A DNA stretch of 64,000 nt from Oribacterium parvum ACB1 (GTDB taxonomy: Bacteria > Bacillota > Clostridia > Lachnospirales > Lachnospiraceae), in contig NZ_KE148312.1 of assembly GCF_000238055.2 (NCBI RefSeq), forward strand, positions 1,174,501 to 1,238,500, written 5' to 3'. Every line of letters begins with the position of its first letter. The stretch's first letter is position 1. Shown piece after piece: positions 16,347-25,534 of the stretch. A program made the position numbers and the translations under genes. A model generated the notes under the pieces. The model saw only the letters and a program-made list of their open reading frames with translations. It had not been told where the DNA came from and ran no database searches.

Positions 16347-17795
16347 ATGAACTACAATCCAAAATCTTTAAAAGCGGAAGAATTCATTTCCCATGAGGAA
16401 ATTCTGGAGACTCTTCGTTTTGCAGACGAAAAGAAGAACGACAGAGCCTATATCGAATCGATCTTAGAAAAAGCAAAACCCATTTACAATCCAAACGGAA
16501 GCTTACACTGCGGAGGACTGAATCATAGAGAAGCCTCTGTCCTTTTAGCCTGTGAAATTCCGGATTTGAATGAAAAAATGATCAAACTTGCGGAAGAAAT
16601 CAAGCTGGCCTTTTACGGAAATCGTATCGTGCTTTTCGCTCCGCTCTACCTTTCCAACTACTGTGTAAACGGCTGTACCTATTGCCCATATCACGCGAAA
16701 AACAAGACGATTGCAAGAAGGAAGCTTACGCAGGAGGAAATCAGAAAGGAAGTCATTGCTCTACAGGATATGGGGCATAAGAGACTCGCTCTGGAAGCGG
16801 GAGAGGATCCGGTACATAATCCGATTGAATATATTTTAGAGAGTATCAAGACCATTTACAGCATCCACCATAAGAACGGAGACATTCGCAGAGTCAATGT
16901 CAATATTGCCGCGACCACGGTGGAAAACTATAGAAAGTTAAAGGAAGCAGGAATCGGAACCTATATTCTTTTCCAAGAGACCTATCATAAGAAAGCCTAT
17001 GAGGAGCTTCACCCGACCGGCCCGAAGCACGACTACTGTTATCACACGGAAGCGATGGACAGAGCCATGGAAGGCGGTATCGACGATGTGGGAATCGGCG
17101 TGCTCTTCGGCCTCGACAAATATCGCTATGAATTTGCAGGACTCCTCATGCACGCGGAGCACTTGGAGGCGGTGCACGGGGTAGGACCGCATACCATTTC
17201 CGTGCCGAGACTGAAGAAGGCGGACGACATCGATCCGACTCAGTTTGATAACGGAATTGATGACGAGATTTTTTCGAAGATTATTGCGTGCATTCGTATT
17301 GCCGTACCCTATACCGGTATGATTATTTCCACAAGAGAGTCCGAAGAAGTGCGAAAAAAAGCACTTTCTATGGGGATTTCTCAGATTTCCGGTGCGTCCA
17401 GAACCTCGGTGGGCGGCTACACGGATGAGGAAAGACCGCATGATACAGAGCAGTTTGATGTTTCCGATCAAAGAACCCTCGATGAGGTGGTCCAGTGGCT
17501 TATGGACCTTGGCTACATCCCCTCTTTCTGCACTGCCTGCTATAGAGAGGGAAGAACCGGGGACCGCTTTATGGCACTTTGTAAGTCAGGACAGATTCAA
17601 AACTGCTGTCACCCGAATGCTTTAATGACCTTGGCAGAGTACCTGACCGACTATGCAAGTCCCGAAACCAGAAAAAGCGGAGAAGAGCTGATCAAAGAGG
17701 AACTGACTACAATTCCGAACGAAAAGCGAATGAGAATTGCAGGGGAACATATCGAGAGTATCTATCAGTCCAACAAAAGGGATTTCTATTTCTAG
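16347..17795 (+). CDS. hydG: [FeFe] hydrogenase H-cluster maturase HydG, radical SAM tyrosine lyase
   Basis: 482 residues from the ATG at 16347, which has AAGGGAG just upstream and gives the family's usual length of about 470-480. A GTG at 16290 would add 19 residues and is less likely. HydG splits tyrosine to p-cresol, CO and cyanide and builds the Fe(CO)2(CN) synthon. The radical SAM motif is in YCVNGCTYCPYHAKN. The C-terminal cluster ligands appear as CTACYREGRTG and QNCCHPNA, both needed for the auxiliary dangler-iron cluster. It lies between hydE and hydF, separated from hydF by a reverse-oriented family B palindrome. Confidence 0.96.
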   Translation: MNYNPKSLKAEEFISHEEILETLRFADEKKNDRAYIESILEKAKPIYNPNGSLHCGGLNHREASVLLACEIPDLNEKMIKLAEEIKLAFYGNRIVLFAPLYLSNYCVNGCTYCPYHAKNKTIARRKLTQEEIRKEVIALQDMGHKRLALEAGEDPVHNPIEYILESIKTIYSIHHKNGDIRRVNVNIAATTVENYRKLKEAGIGTYILFQETYHKKAYEELHPTGPKHDYCYHTEAMDRAMEGGIDDVGIGVLFGLDKYRYEFAGLLMHAEHLEAVHGVGPHTISVPRLKKADDIDPTQFDNGIDDEIFSKIIACIRIAVPYTGMIISTRESEEVRKKALSMGISQISGASRTSVGGYTDEERPHDTEQFDVSDQRTLDEVVQWLMDLGYIPSFCTACYREGRTGDRFMALCKSGQIQNCCHPNALMTLAEYLTDYASPETRKSGEELIKEELTTIPNEKRMRIAGEHIESIYQSNKRDFYF

Positions 17796-17834
17796 TTTCA
17801 TATATGAAAATTGGAAGTAGATGATTTTCTGTTA

Positions 17835-17956
17835 TTTTGTGATTGCCGTATGGGGACAATCTGAGCCCGTGGGTTCTTAGTTTTTGGTATTGTAAAAACT
17901 TAGAACCCCTACGTGGCGAGGTTAGCGAGAGCGTGTCCCCATATGGCAATGCAAAA
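17835..17956 (-). repeat. Long imperfect palindrome, family B copy in reverse orientation
   Basis: The arms GATTGCCGTATGGGGACA and TGTCCCCATATGGCAAT are complementary. Read on the minus strand, the interior gives the family features CACGCTCTCGCTAACCTCGCC and ACGGGCTCAGA. The inner stem here is GGGTTCTAAGTTTTT paired with AAAAACTAAGAACCC, quite unlike the other copies yet still perfectly complementary. It lies between hydG and hydF. Confidence 0.85.
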
Positions 17957-17999
17957 TGAAGAAAGTTTAACTCCATTATCTTCACTTTAAGGAGGAACT

Positions 18000-19469
18000 A
18001 TGAGCTTACAGGATACACCGCAAAGTGAGCGTATTCATATCGGCTTCTTCGGAAGGAGGAATGCAGGGAAATCGAGCTTGATCAATGCTATTGCAGGGCA
18101 GAGAGTTTCCCTCGTTTCCAAGACCCTCGGAACAACGACTGACCCGGTCAGAAAATCCATGGAAATATTGCCCCTTGGCCCCGTAGTTCTTATTGATACT
18201 CCGGGAATCGATGACGAAGGAAGTCTTGGGAAAATGCGTGTTTCTCGCAGTAAAGAGGTAATTCGTGAGACGGATATCGCGTTGCTTGTTTTGTCTGCGA
18301 AGGTTTTTATAGAGGAAAATGCCGGGGTTTTTCAAAGGGGACTTGAAAAGGAGAAGTCTCCTTCTGTTTTTACTCATAGTAAAGTTTCAGAGCAAAAAAA
18401 ACAGAGTCTTACAAAGGCGAAAAGCGGAAAGGAGCTGATTCCTGAAACGGAACGGCTCCTTTTGGAAGTTTTTAAAGAGGAACATATCCCTGTGATGCTG
18501 ATTTTCAGTCAAGCAGACAGATTAAGCGAAACGGAGAGGGAAGTGCTGGAAGAAGCACTGGAAACCTTAGAACAGAAAAAGGGAGAATACGGCATCCAAA
18601 GTATAAAGCTTATCTCCGGTCTGTTTTCGGAGGGAAGAGGTGATTTTACCGGAACCGGAGGAGATAAGGGGAGTGAATGCAGAGAATATACTTCCGGAAG
18701 CGAAGAAAGCAAGGAGAGCGAAGTCGATAAGCGAAGTAAAGGCATTGAAGAAATCAAAACTGCTTTGGCAGAGTTTCTTCCTAAAACGGAAGAAAGAAGA
18801 CTTTTTTCCGGCCTTGTGGAAGCAGGAGACTTCATTGTTCTTGTGACACCGATTGATGAGTCTGCACCGAAGGGGAGACTTATTTTACCTGAGCAGATGG
18901 CAATCCGAGATCTTCTCGATTACCATGCCATCCCGATAGTTACGCAAGTAGAGGAATTAAAAGCCGTTATGGAAAGCCTCGGAAACAAAGTGAAGCTTGT
19001 GGTAACGGATTCGCAGGTCTTTAAAGAAGTGGAAAGCATCCTTAAGAAGAATATCCCGTTAACTTCCTTTTCTATTCTTATGGCAAGATATAAGGGCTTT
19101 CTGGATTATGCAATGGAAGGCTGTGCGACTTTGGATTCGTTGGAAGAAGGGGATAAGATCTATATTGCGGAAGGTTGCACCCATCACAGACAGTGCGGAG
19201 ATATCGGTACGGTGAAGCTTCCGAGAATGATTGAGAAATACAGCGGAAAAACTCTTGACTTTGTTTTTACAGGAGGAAAGGGCTTTCTCTCTGAAGAAAA
19301 ACGCCAAGGAATCAGGCTGATGATTCATTGTGGTGCTTGTATGCTGAGTGAAAGAGAAGTACAATCTCGGTACCGGGATTTTCTGGATAGGGAGATTCCC
19401 ATCTGCAATTATGGACTTGCTATGGCAAAGATGACGGGGATTTTGGACCGAGCGGTTATGATGCTGTAA
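18000..19469 (+). CDS. hydF: [FeFe] hydrogenase maturation GTPase HydF
   Basis: 489 residues against the usual 400-410. The N-terminal GTPase domain has G1 GRRNAGKSSLIN at about 14-25 and G3 DTPGID near 67. The C-terminal cluster-binding part has CTHHRQCGD and HCGACML, the ligands for the scaffold [4Fe-4S] cluster. HydF carries the [2Fe] precursor and hands it to apo-hydrogenase. The extra length comes from low-complexity, charged inserts, mainly at about 115-145 (FTHSKVSEQKKQSLTKAK) and 205-245 (TGTGGDKGSECREYTSG). These insert at loop positions, so the protein should still work. AAGGAGG precedes the ATG. The hydrogenase structural gene is not in this window. Confidence 0.94.
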   Translation: MSLQDTPQSERIHIGFFGRRNAGKSSLINAIAGQRVSLVSKTLGTTTDPVRKSMEILPLGPVVLIDTPGIDDEGSLGKMRVSRSKEVIRETDIALLVLSAKVFIEENAGVFQRGLEKEKSPSVFTHSKVSEQKKQSLTKAKSGKELIPETERLLLEVFKEEHIPVMLIFSQADRLSETEREVLEEALETLEQKKGEYGIQSIKLISGLFSEGRGDFTGTGGDKGSECREYTSGSEESKESEVDKRSKGIEEIKTALAEFLPKTEERRLFSGLVEAGDFIVLVTPIDESAPKGRLILPEQMAIRDLLDYHAIPIVTQVEELKAVMESLGNKVKLVVTDSQVFKEVESILKKNIPLTSFSILMARYKGFLDYAMEGCATLDSLEEGDKIYIAEGCTHHRQCGDIGTVKLPRMIEKYSGKTLDFVFTGGKGFLSEEKRQGIRLMIHCGACMLSEREVQSRYRDFLDREIPICNYGLAMAKMTGILDRAVMML

Positions 19470-19560
19470 GAGGAAGAATGAAATAAGAACAGGATAGGAA
19501 CAGCGTAGAAATAGGATAACAACACTATAAGAACAGGATAAGACGAAGGAAGGACTTTTC

Positions 19561-20823
19561 ATGGTGCGTTTGATACATACAGCGGATTTGCATTTGGATT
19601 CTGCATTTTCTTCCCGCTTTTCGAAGGAAGAGGCGGAGGAGAGGAGGCAGAACTTACTTATGGCTTGGAACAGGCTCCTTTCTTATGGTATAGAGAAAAA
19701 GGTACAGGCTGTTTTGATAGCGGGTGACTTATTTGACAGTGCAGTAGTATCCCGCTCTACGATGGAGATTTTTCTTTCTTCAATTAGGCGGAATCCCGAT
19801 ATTTCCTTCTTCTATTTAAGAGGGAATCATGACACGGAAAATACTTTTCGCTTTCAGGAAAACCTGCCGAAGAATCTCTTTCTTTTTTCAAAGGGAGGGA
19901 AGAAATATCGCTTAAATGAGAAGTTGATTTTGGCAGGAAAAGAGTATTACGGAAGTACGGAAAGAAACAAAGACGGTTTTTCGGGGCAGTCCTTTTGGGA
20001 TTTCAAGGAAGAGGACTGCAATCTTTTCATGCTGCATGGGGAGCTTACCGAGTCGGACATACGATATCCTTTAGATTCTGATTCCGGTATAGGGTTCGGA
20101 AGCGAAGGAAGGACTAAACAGGATAGAAATGCCCAGACAGATAGAAAAGTACAGCAGGGCAGAGATACATGGGGAGACAGAGAAGAGCAGCAGGATAAGG
20201 ATGCGGAAAACGAGGTGCAGGACAATGCAGGAATCTCCTTAAAAGCACTTTCCCGCTACCCTGTTCATTACCTTGCTCTTGGGCATATCCATAAAAGGGG
20301 AGAAGGACAGTTTGGCAGCATACGGTATGCATATCCCGGTTGTCTGCAGGGAAGAGGCTTTGATGAAGAGGGAGAGAAGGGATTTTTCTATCTGGAGGTA
20401 AATGAAGAAACGAAGGAAATCCAAACGGAATTTATTCCCATAAAAGAGGGGGAGTTCCGGATTTTAGAGTTGGAGCTTTGTGAAGAAGACGACAGCCTCT
20501 CCGCCTTGGAAAAGATAGAAGAAAAAATAAAGGAAGAGGCTTGTACGGAGAAAGACAGCCTAAGGATTCTCTTAAAGGGGGAAAAGAGTCCCGAGGGAGA
20601 ACGAAATCTTCGCTATCTGGAGAGAGCACTTTCTGAGAGATTCTCTTATGTAGAAGTCAAGGAAGAAAGTCGGCTTGTGCTTCGAAAAGAAGATTATATC
20701 CATGAAAAGAGCTTAAAGGGTGAGTTTTTACGCATGGTCAGTGATAGCGAAAGCTTGAGTGAAGAGGAAAAGGAAAAGATTATTTTGCTCGGAATCGGGC
20801 TTTTACAGGGAGAAGAATTATGA
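19561..20823 (+). CDS. SbcD/YhaO-type DNA repair metallophosphoesterase
   Basis: 420 residues. The five calcineurin-like phosphoesterase motifs are visible: HTADLHLDS (residues 6-14), AGDLFDS near 58, RGNHD near 92, MLHGEL near 158 and ALGHIHKRG near 240. It should be the two-metal nuclease subunit of an SbcCD/Mre11-like complex, paired here with the overlapping YhaN-type ATPase. A Gln/Asp/Arg-rich insert (RTKQDRNAQTDRKVQQGRD, about residues 182-222) sits between motifs and looks like a recent low-complexity expansion. Purine-rich ATAAGAACAGGATA repeats precede the gene. Confidence 0.88.
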   Translation: MVRLIHTADLHLDSAFSSRFSKEEAEERRQNLLMAWNRLLSYGIEKKVQAVLIAGDLFDSAVVSRSTMEIFLSSIRRNPDISFFYLRGNHDTENTFRFQENLPKNLFLFSKGGKKYRLNEKLILAGKEYYGSTERNKDGFSGQSFWDFKEEDCNLFMLHGELTESDIRYPLDSDSGIGFGSEGRTKQDRNAQTDRKVQQGRDTWGDREEQQDKDAENEVQDNAGISLKALSRYPVHYLALGHIHKRGEGQFGSIRYAYPGCLQGRGFDEEGEKGFFYLEVNEETKEIQTEFIPIKEGEFRILELELCEEDDSLSALEKIEEKIKEEACTEKDSLRILLKGEKSPEGERNLRYLERALSERFSYVEVKEESRLVLRKEDYIHEKSLKGEFLRMVSDSESLSEEEKEKIILLGIGLLQGEEL

Positions 20824-22787
20824 TTATCCAATCTTGTCATATAGCACAATTTGGAAAGTGGAAGGAGAAGAACTTCGACTTTTCGGAGGGCTTAAATCCT
20901 TTCCTTTGGGAAAATGGAGAAGGGAAGACTACCCTTATGCATTTCTTTCACATCCTATTTTACGGATTATCCGGCGAGAGAAAGCAGGATGTTTCCGAAA
21001 ATGAGAGGAAGCATTACATGCCGTTTCAAGGCGGAAGCTTCGGCGGGAATATCCATTTTCAGAAAAATGGCAAGAATTATATCCTGGAGAGGAGCTTTGG
21101 ACTTAGAAAGGCGGAGGACAGCTTTCGCCTCTTGGAGGAAAACGGGAAGGATAGCCATGATTTTACGGAAAATATAGGAGAAGAGCTGTTTTCCCTGGAT
21201 AGTGAAGCCTTTCAAAGGGTTTGCATGATCAGCCATGAGGACCTTTCCCTTCACTTTAATTCAACCGTACATGCAAAGCTTGGAAATGTTTCCGATGATG
21301 ACGAAGATATGAAGAAGTTCCAGAAGGTGCAGGATACTTTAAAAGATGCCATCAATGCACTTTCCCCGAATCGACGAACCGGTGCCATTTTTAAGAAGAA
21401 AATGGAAGAGGAGAGTCTTGGTATAGGACTCTTCCAAAAGAAGGAAGAGGAGGAACGGGCGCTTGCTTTAGAAACAGAAGTGCTTCGTCTGGAAGAAGAG
21501 AGCAGAAAGAAGGAAGAAGAGGAAGAAAAGCTGGCAGAAGAAGTCCGGAAGGGCATTCTGGAAAAGGAGAGCCTTGGAAAAAGAGTGGAGTACAAGAAAC
21601 TTTCGGAAGAGTTGGAAAAGGCCCGTTTCCGCTATGAAAATGCAAAAAAATGGTATTATCAGGAGCGATACGAGGATTTAAGCTCTTTAGAGCGGGACAA
21701 TCTTTGGAAGGAGGAGATGCAGGAGCTCAGAGAGAAGATTGCTTTACTAAAGAAGGAGGCCGAACAGCCTGTTGAGTCTGTTCTTCCGGAAGTAGAGGAA
21801 GAGAAAGAGAAGAGAAATCCGCTTCCCTTCCTTCTGCTTTTTATTGCAGGACTTTTTCTCCTTCTTTTTGTTCTTAAAATTGCAGGTCTCCCTCTTCCGC
21901 TTCCCGGAAGTCTTTCTCTTTTGATTGCGCTGCTTTTGTCCTGCATTGCTTTTGCCGTTTTTTACGGAGAGAAGGAGAAAAAACAGCGGGCCGTAGGAAA
22001 GAGGAGTTTGGAAGAAGAGAAAAGACGAAAGACGGAGTCCCTTAGAATTCTATCTTTGGAAGAGTTGCTTACCCGTTTCCATAAGCTGGAGGATATGCTT
22101 TCCTTGGAAAAGGAAGAGAAAGAAAGAAAAGAAGAGTTGGCTGCTTTTATGGAAAAAGAAGGAGAAATAAAGGAAATCTCCGAGGAAGAGTATGTTTCCC
22201 TGGAAGAGAGTCAGAAACAGCTTGATGCAGTAAGAAAAGAGCAGGAGTTCTTACGGGACAGAATCAGGGAGAAGCGAGAGGAAAGGGAAGATCGGGTGGA
22301 AAGCCTGAAAGCCCTGTCCGAGCAGGAAAGAAGACTTTTAGCTACAAGAGAGGAAAGAATTGCAATGGAGGAGCGGATTCACATCCTCCAGGCATGCAAA
22401 GAATACATGGAGAAGGCAAAGGAAGCTTTTTCTTCCGAGTATAGAGGGCCAATCCTTGAGGGCTTTGTTCACTACTTCCATGCACTATGCGGAGTGGAGC
22501 AGGAATTTGCCATTACGGATGAGCTGGAAATTGAGTTTATAGAAAGGGGAATCCGTAGGAATCTGGCGTATTTTAGTGAGGGCTTACAGGATCTCTGTCG
22601 TTTTGCTTTAAAGCTCGCTGTTTTTGATGCTATGTTCCCGGGAGAAAAGCCGGTCCTCTTCCTGGATGATCCCTTCAGTCATTTTGATGATGAAAAAGGA
22701 AAGAAAGGTCTTGCTTTACTGCAGGAGCTTGCAAAGGATAGACAGATTTTCTACTTTACCTGTTCTTCTATGCGTGCAGTAAACTAA
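20820..22787 (+). CDS. YhaN-type AAA ATPase, SbcC/Rad50-like, with membrane hairpin
   Basis: 655 residues overlapping the nuclease gene by 4 bp (ATGA). Walker A is GEGKTTLMHFF near residue 35. Long charged coiled coils flank a hydrophobic hairpin at about 335-382 (FLLLFIAGLFLLLFVLKIAG and onward), which would put the ATPase at the membrane, as in B. subtilis YhaN. The C-terminal lobe has YFSEGLQDLCRFALKLAV (signature region) and VLFLDDPFSHFDDEKGK (Walker B and D-loop). The protein is shorter than YhaN (about 960) because its coiled coils are shorter. It probably acts with the upstream nuclease on damaged or foreign DNA ends. Confidence 0.85.
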   Translation: MIIQSCHIAQFGKWKEKNFDFSEGLNPFLWENGEGKTTLMHFFHILFYGLSGERKQDVSENERKHYMPFQGGSFGGNIHFQKNGKNYILERSFGLRKAEDSFRLLEENGKDSHDFTENIGEELFSLDSEAFQRVCMISHEDLSLHFNSTVHAKLGNVSDDDEDMKKFQKVQDTLKDAINALSPNRRTGAIFKKKMEEESLGIGLFQKKEEEERALALETEVLRLEEESRKKEEEEEKLAEEVRKGILEKESLGKRVEYKKLSEELEKARFRYENAKKWYYQERYEDLSSLERDNLWKEEMQELREKIALLKKEAEQPVESVLPEVEEEKEKRNPLPFLLLFIAGLFLLLFVLKIAGLPLPLPGSLSLLIALLLSCIAFAVFYGEKEKKQRAVGKRSLEEEKRRKTESLRILSLEELLTRFHKLEDMLSLEKEEKERKEELAAFMEKEGEIKEISEEEYVSLEESQKQLDAVRKEQEFLRDRIREKREEREDRVESLKALSEQERRLLATREERIAMEERIHILQACKEYMEKAKEAFSSEYRGPILEGFVHYFHALCGVEQEFAITDELEIEFIERGIRRNLAYFSEGLQDLCRFALKLAVFDAMFPGEKPVLFLDDPFSHFDDEKGKKGLALLQELAKDRQIFYFTCSSMRAVN

Positions 22788-22810
22788 AAAACAATACATT
22801 TCAATAGAAG

Positions 22811-23023
22811 AAGGGGCTGTAAAAAAATCAAAATAATTTTCTAAGCAATATTGGTCTGAACTTGGGGCACGCTCTCGCTAGCTTCGCCTCGTAACGGATA
22901 CTAAGCGAAAAACTGCGTTTCTCTTGTTTTTCGCAAGTACCGACGGGCTCAGACTACCCCCGCATTCAGACCTATATTGCAAGGAATATCTTAATTATTT
23001 TGATTTTTTTACAGCCCCTTTTT
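22811..23023 (+). repeat. Long imperfect palindrome, family B copy
   Basis: Arms AAGGGGCTGTAAAAAAATCA (22811-) and GATTTTTTTACAGCCCCTT (to about 23020) are complementary. The interior has CAATATTGGTCTGAA/TTCAGACCTATATTG, GGGGCACGCTCTCGCTAGC, the CGGATACTAAGC...GCAAGTACCG hairpin and GGGCTCAGACTACCCC. The right arm ends in T6, so it could work as a terminator after the YhaN gene. Confidence 0.88.
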
Positions 23024-23290
23024 TGTATGAAAAAAGTGATTTTAGCAGACTTCATCAGGCTTTCGTTCCCTCAAAAATAATCATTCGATAAGATAAAACT
23101 GCCTTATATATTAAAAAATAATACCGATATACATACATGAGGTAGTATTTTAATATATTTCCCCTGCAGAAAATAGAGGATGAAAAGCAGGAGAAAAAGG
23201 AACGGTAAAGCCGAGAACTGCGGTTGGAAAGCATTTACATCTGCAGGAAGGCAGGGTTTAGCAGCATAAAGAAAGAGGTGAGGGAGAAGG
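23024..23290 (+). promoter_or_regulatory. Leader region of the pilin-sortase operon
   Basis: About 267 bp holding two inverted repeats. The first (23107-23125 with 23141-23157) pairs TATATTAAAA...TACC with GGTAGTATTTTAATATA and could be an operator or promoter-proximal hairpin. The second pairs CCTGCAGA (from 23163) with TCTGCAGG (to 23247), a likely structured 5' leader shortly before the ATG. A definite promoter was not resolved in the AT-rich part. GAGGTGAGGGAGAAGG precedes the start codon. Confidence 0.45.
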
Positions 23291-24769
23291 ATGAAAAAAA
23301 GAATGAAAAAATGGCTGGGTTGCGCAGCAGCGGCAATCATGGTCATCGCCATGGGAGCGACGGGCTTTGCGAGAGACTTTGATACAGACCAGAACCTTAG
23401 TTTTTTTGGAGGTTCAGGAACTGCAAACGTCGGTGTACACTCGACCGGTCAAGCTTTGGGAAACACGGTATCCTTTGATAAGGTGATTTTGGTGGAAGAT
23501 GGAGGAACGGAAGCTGTAGATGAACCCTATGTTAAATGGAAATATACGATTCGTCCGGTAAAAGACGACGGTACAGTAGACACCATTAATGCCGGTCTCG
23601 CTCCGGATGTTGCGGCGACCTACAAAAAGGGGACAACTACGATTTCGGACGGAACCAATACAATCCTTGTAGAGCCCGGACAAGCGGCACAGATTACAGG
23701 CGGTACGGAGAAGACGGCGGAGTTTAAGGCGGATACCTATAATATTCCTACCGCTGTGATTACAGCACCGGATGTACAGACCTTTACCAAGACGGTCAGC
23801 TTCAGCTTTGACACTACGCAATTTACAAAACCGGGAGTATATCGCTTCGTTATTACAGAGAGTGATCCGGAGGGAGCCAATAAGACCGATGTGGAAGATA
23901 TTGGCGGAAAAGGAGATAATGGAGCAGGCGAAACAGATGTTCCTTATCAAAGAGAGCGTTTTTTGGATGTTTATGTCAGATCAAAAGATAACGCAGGAGT
24001 CATAACGTATGAAATTTATGGTTACGTAATGCATAGCGGAGATACGGATAAGGATCATAATGCAACCGGAAATAAGTGGGCACAGCACAAGAACTCCGGT
24101 TTTGACGGCGGTAAACAAAAAGGAAATGGTAAGCTTACTCCACAGGGTTATACAAGGTATATCCCGAGAAAGGTTAAGATTAAAAAGAAAATTTCCGGTT
24201 TGGTACCGACGGATACACTTTTCCCCTTTACGATTCAACTATTGCACGGCGCAACACAGACCGTTGCAGGAAATGACAACAAAGATATGCAAATTAAGGT
24301 AAAGTATCCGGGATTCACTGCGACAGCTCCCAATACTTATGAGATTATGACCATTGATCAATTTAACGCAGCGGTGCGGAATTTGAAGCATGATGAAGAG
24401 GTGGAAATCATCGGTTTACCGAAGAGCACTACAGTGGTTGTAAAGGAGCAGAACAAGAACTTTGTCGGTGCGGTAAAGTCAGATTTGACCGGCTATAAGT
24501 CCGTTGATTTGATTGATGCGAATAAGGATACCACCATTACGGTGCCGACCAAGGTTTTAAAGCCGGATGCTACTTCTACAGACCCGGATTCTTTCTCCGC
24601 TGAAGTAACCAGACAGTTGACTGCGAATGATTTGGGTCTTCTCTACCACAACCATGTGGATGAGATTACGCCGACCGGTGTAGTCCTTACGGTAGTGCCG
24701 TATGCCATGATGATTTTTGTATCCATTAGTATGGCGTTTATGTTCCTTACTAAGAGAAAAGAAGAATAA
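23291..24769 (+). CDS. FctA-like pilin backbone protein with sortase signal
   Basis: 492 residues. A signal peptide occupies about 1-28 (KKWLGCAAAAIMVIAMG, cleavage after GFA). A pilin isopeptide domain of the Spy0128/FctA type follows (SFSFDTTQFTKPGVYRFVI near 180), and then a DUF7601-like beta domain near 300-400 (KKKISGLVPTDTLFPFTI, VEIIGLPKSTTVVVKE). The C terminus has ITPTGVVLTV, a QVPTG-like sorting motif, before a membrane segment and the basic end KRKEE. Proteins of this layout are the shaft subunits of FctA-type pili joined by a class B/C sortase, and such a sortase gene follows 15 bp downstream. Assembly into a pilus is inferred. Confidence 0.85.
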   Translation: MKKRMKKWLGCAAAAIMVIAMGATGFARDFDTDQNLSFFGGSGTANVGVHSTGQALGNTVSFDKVILVEDGGTEAVDEPYVKWKYTIRPVKDDGTVDTINAGLAPDVAATYKKGTTTISDGTNTILVEPGQAAQITGGTEKTAEFKADTYNIPTAVITAPDVQTFTKTVSFSFDTTQFTKPGVYRFVITESDPEGANKTDVEDIGGKGDNGAGETDVPYQRERFLDVYVRSKDNAGVITYEIYGYVMHSGDTDKDHNATGNKWAQHKNSGFDGGKQKGNGKLTPQGYTRYIPRKVKIKKKISGLVPTDTLFPFTIQLLHGATQTVAGNDNKDMQIKVKYPGFTATAPNTYEIMTIDQFNAAVRNLKHDEEVEIIGLPKSTTVVVKEQNKNFVGAVKSDLTGYKSVDLIDANKDTTITVPTKVLKPDATSTDPDSFSAEVTRQLTANDLGLLYHNHVDEITPTGVVLTVVPYAMMIFVSISMAFMFLTKRKEE

Positions 24770-24784
24770 CAAGGGAGGCGGAAG

Positions 24785-25519
24785 ATGAACATTGGCGTTA
24801 TTGCCGCGAAAGTCGGGGACAAAGTAATCGTCATTTTTGCGGTAATACTCATGGTTCTTCTGATGAGCTACGGAAGCTTCTCCCTTTGGTATACCTATAT
24901 GACCATGCAGGAGGGCTTTCTGAACAATGAACTGATGGCGTTAAAGCCCTTCGCAGATAAGGATGGAAGCTTAAGCTTCCAAGATCTCCTTATGATAAAT
25001 GAAGATGTTCGGGCTTGGATTACCATTGACGATACCCATATTGACTACCCTATGGTACAGGGGGAGAACGATATGGAATATGTCAATAAAGATGTAATGG
25101 GGAACTTTTCCCTTTCCGGTTCCATTTTTATGAGCTACCGGAACAAGCCCGATTTTTCCGACCCCTATATCCTGACATACGGACACCACATGGATAGTGG
25201 AGGGATGTACGGAGATGTAATGCAGTTCATTGAACCGGAATATTTCGAAGCGCATCGGACAGGAAGCCTGATATTACCGGACAAGATAAGGAAGTTGGAG
25301 ATTTTTGCGTGTTTTGAGGGGGATGCCTATGACCCCTACATCTACAATGTTTTGGATAAGGATGGCAATATGGGAGGATTTCTGGGATATATCCGGAAAA
25401 ATGCCCAACAGTATAGAGAGATTAATATAAAGGATACAGATCAGATTATCAGCTTATCCACTTGTGTCTCTGCTTCCACCAATGGACGAATGGTGGTATT
25501 TGCCCGTATCAATCCATAG
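24785..25519 (+). CDS. Class B sortase
   Basis: 244 residues. One N-terminal membrane segment lies at about 15-38 (VIVIFAVILMVLLMSYGSF), then the sortase barrel. The catalytic histidine is in LTYGHHMDSGG near residue 138, the cysteine in ISLSTCVSAS near 227 and the arginine in GRMVVFARI at the end. The position of the domain, the length and the SLSTC active site fit class B, the type found in FctA pilus loci where the sortase polymerises subunits with (Q/I)xPTG motifs. It is flanked by the two presumed substrates, so the operon is self-contained. Confidence 0.92.
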   Translation: MNIGVIAAKVGDKVIVIFAVILMVLLMSYGSFSLWYTYMTMQEGFLNNELMALKPFADKDGSLSFQDLLMINEDVRAWITIDDTHIDYPMVQGENDMEYVNKDVMGNFSLSGSIFMSYRNKPDFSDPYILTYGHHMDSGGMYGDVMQFIEPEYFEAHRTGSLILPDKIRKLEIFACFEGDAYDPYIYNVLDKDGNMGGFLGYIRKNAQQYREINIKDTDQIISLSTCVSASTNGRMVVFARINP

Positions 25520-25534
25520 AAAGAGAGGGAAAAT

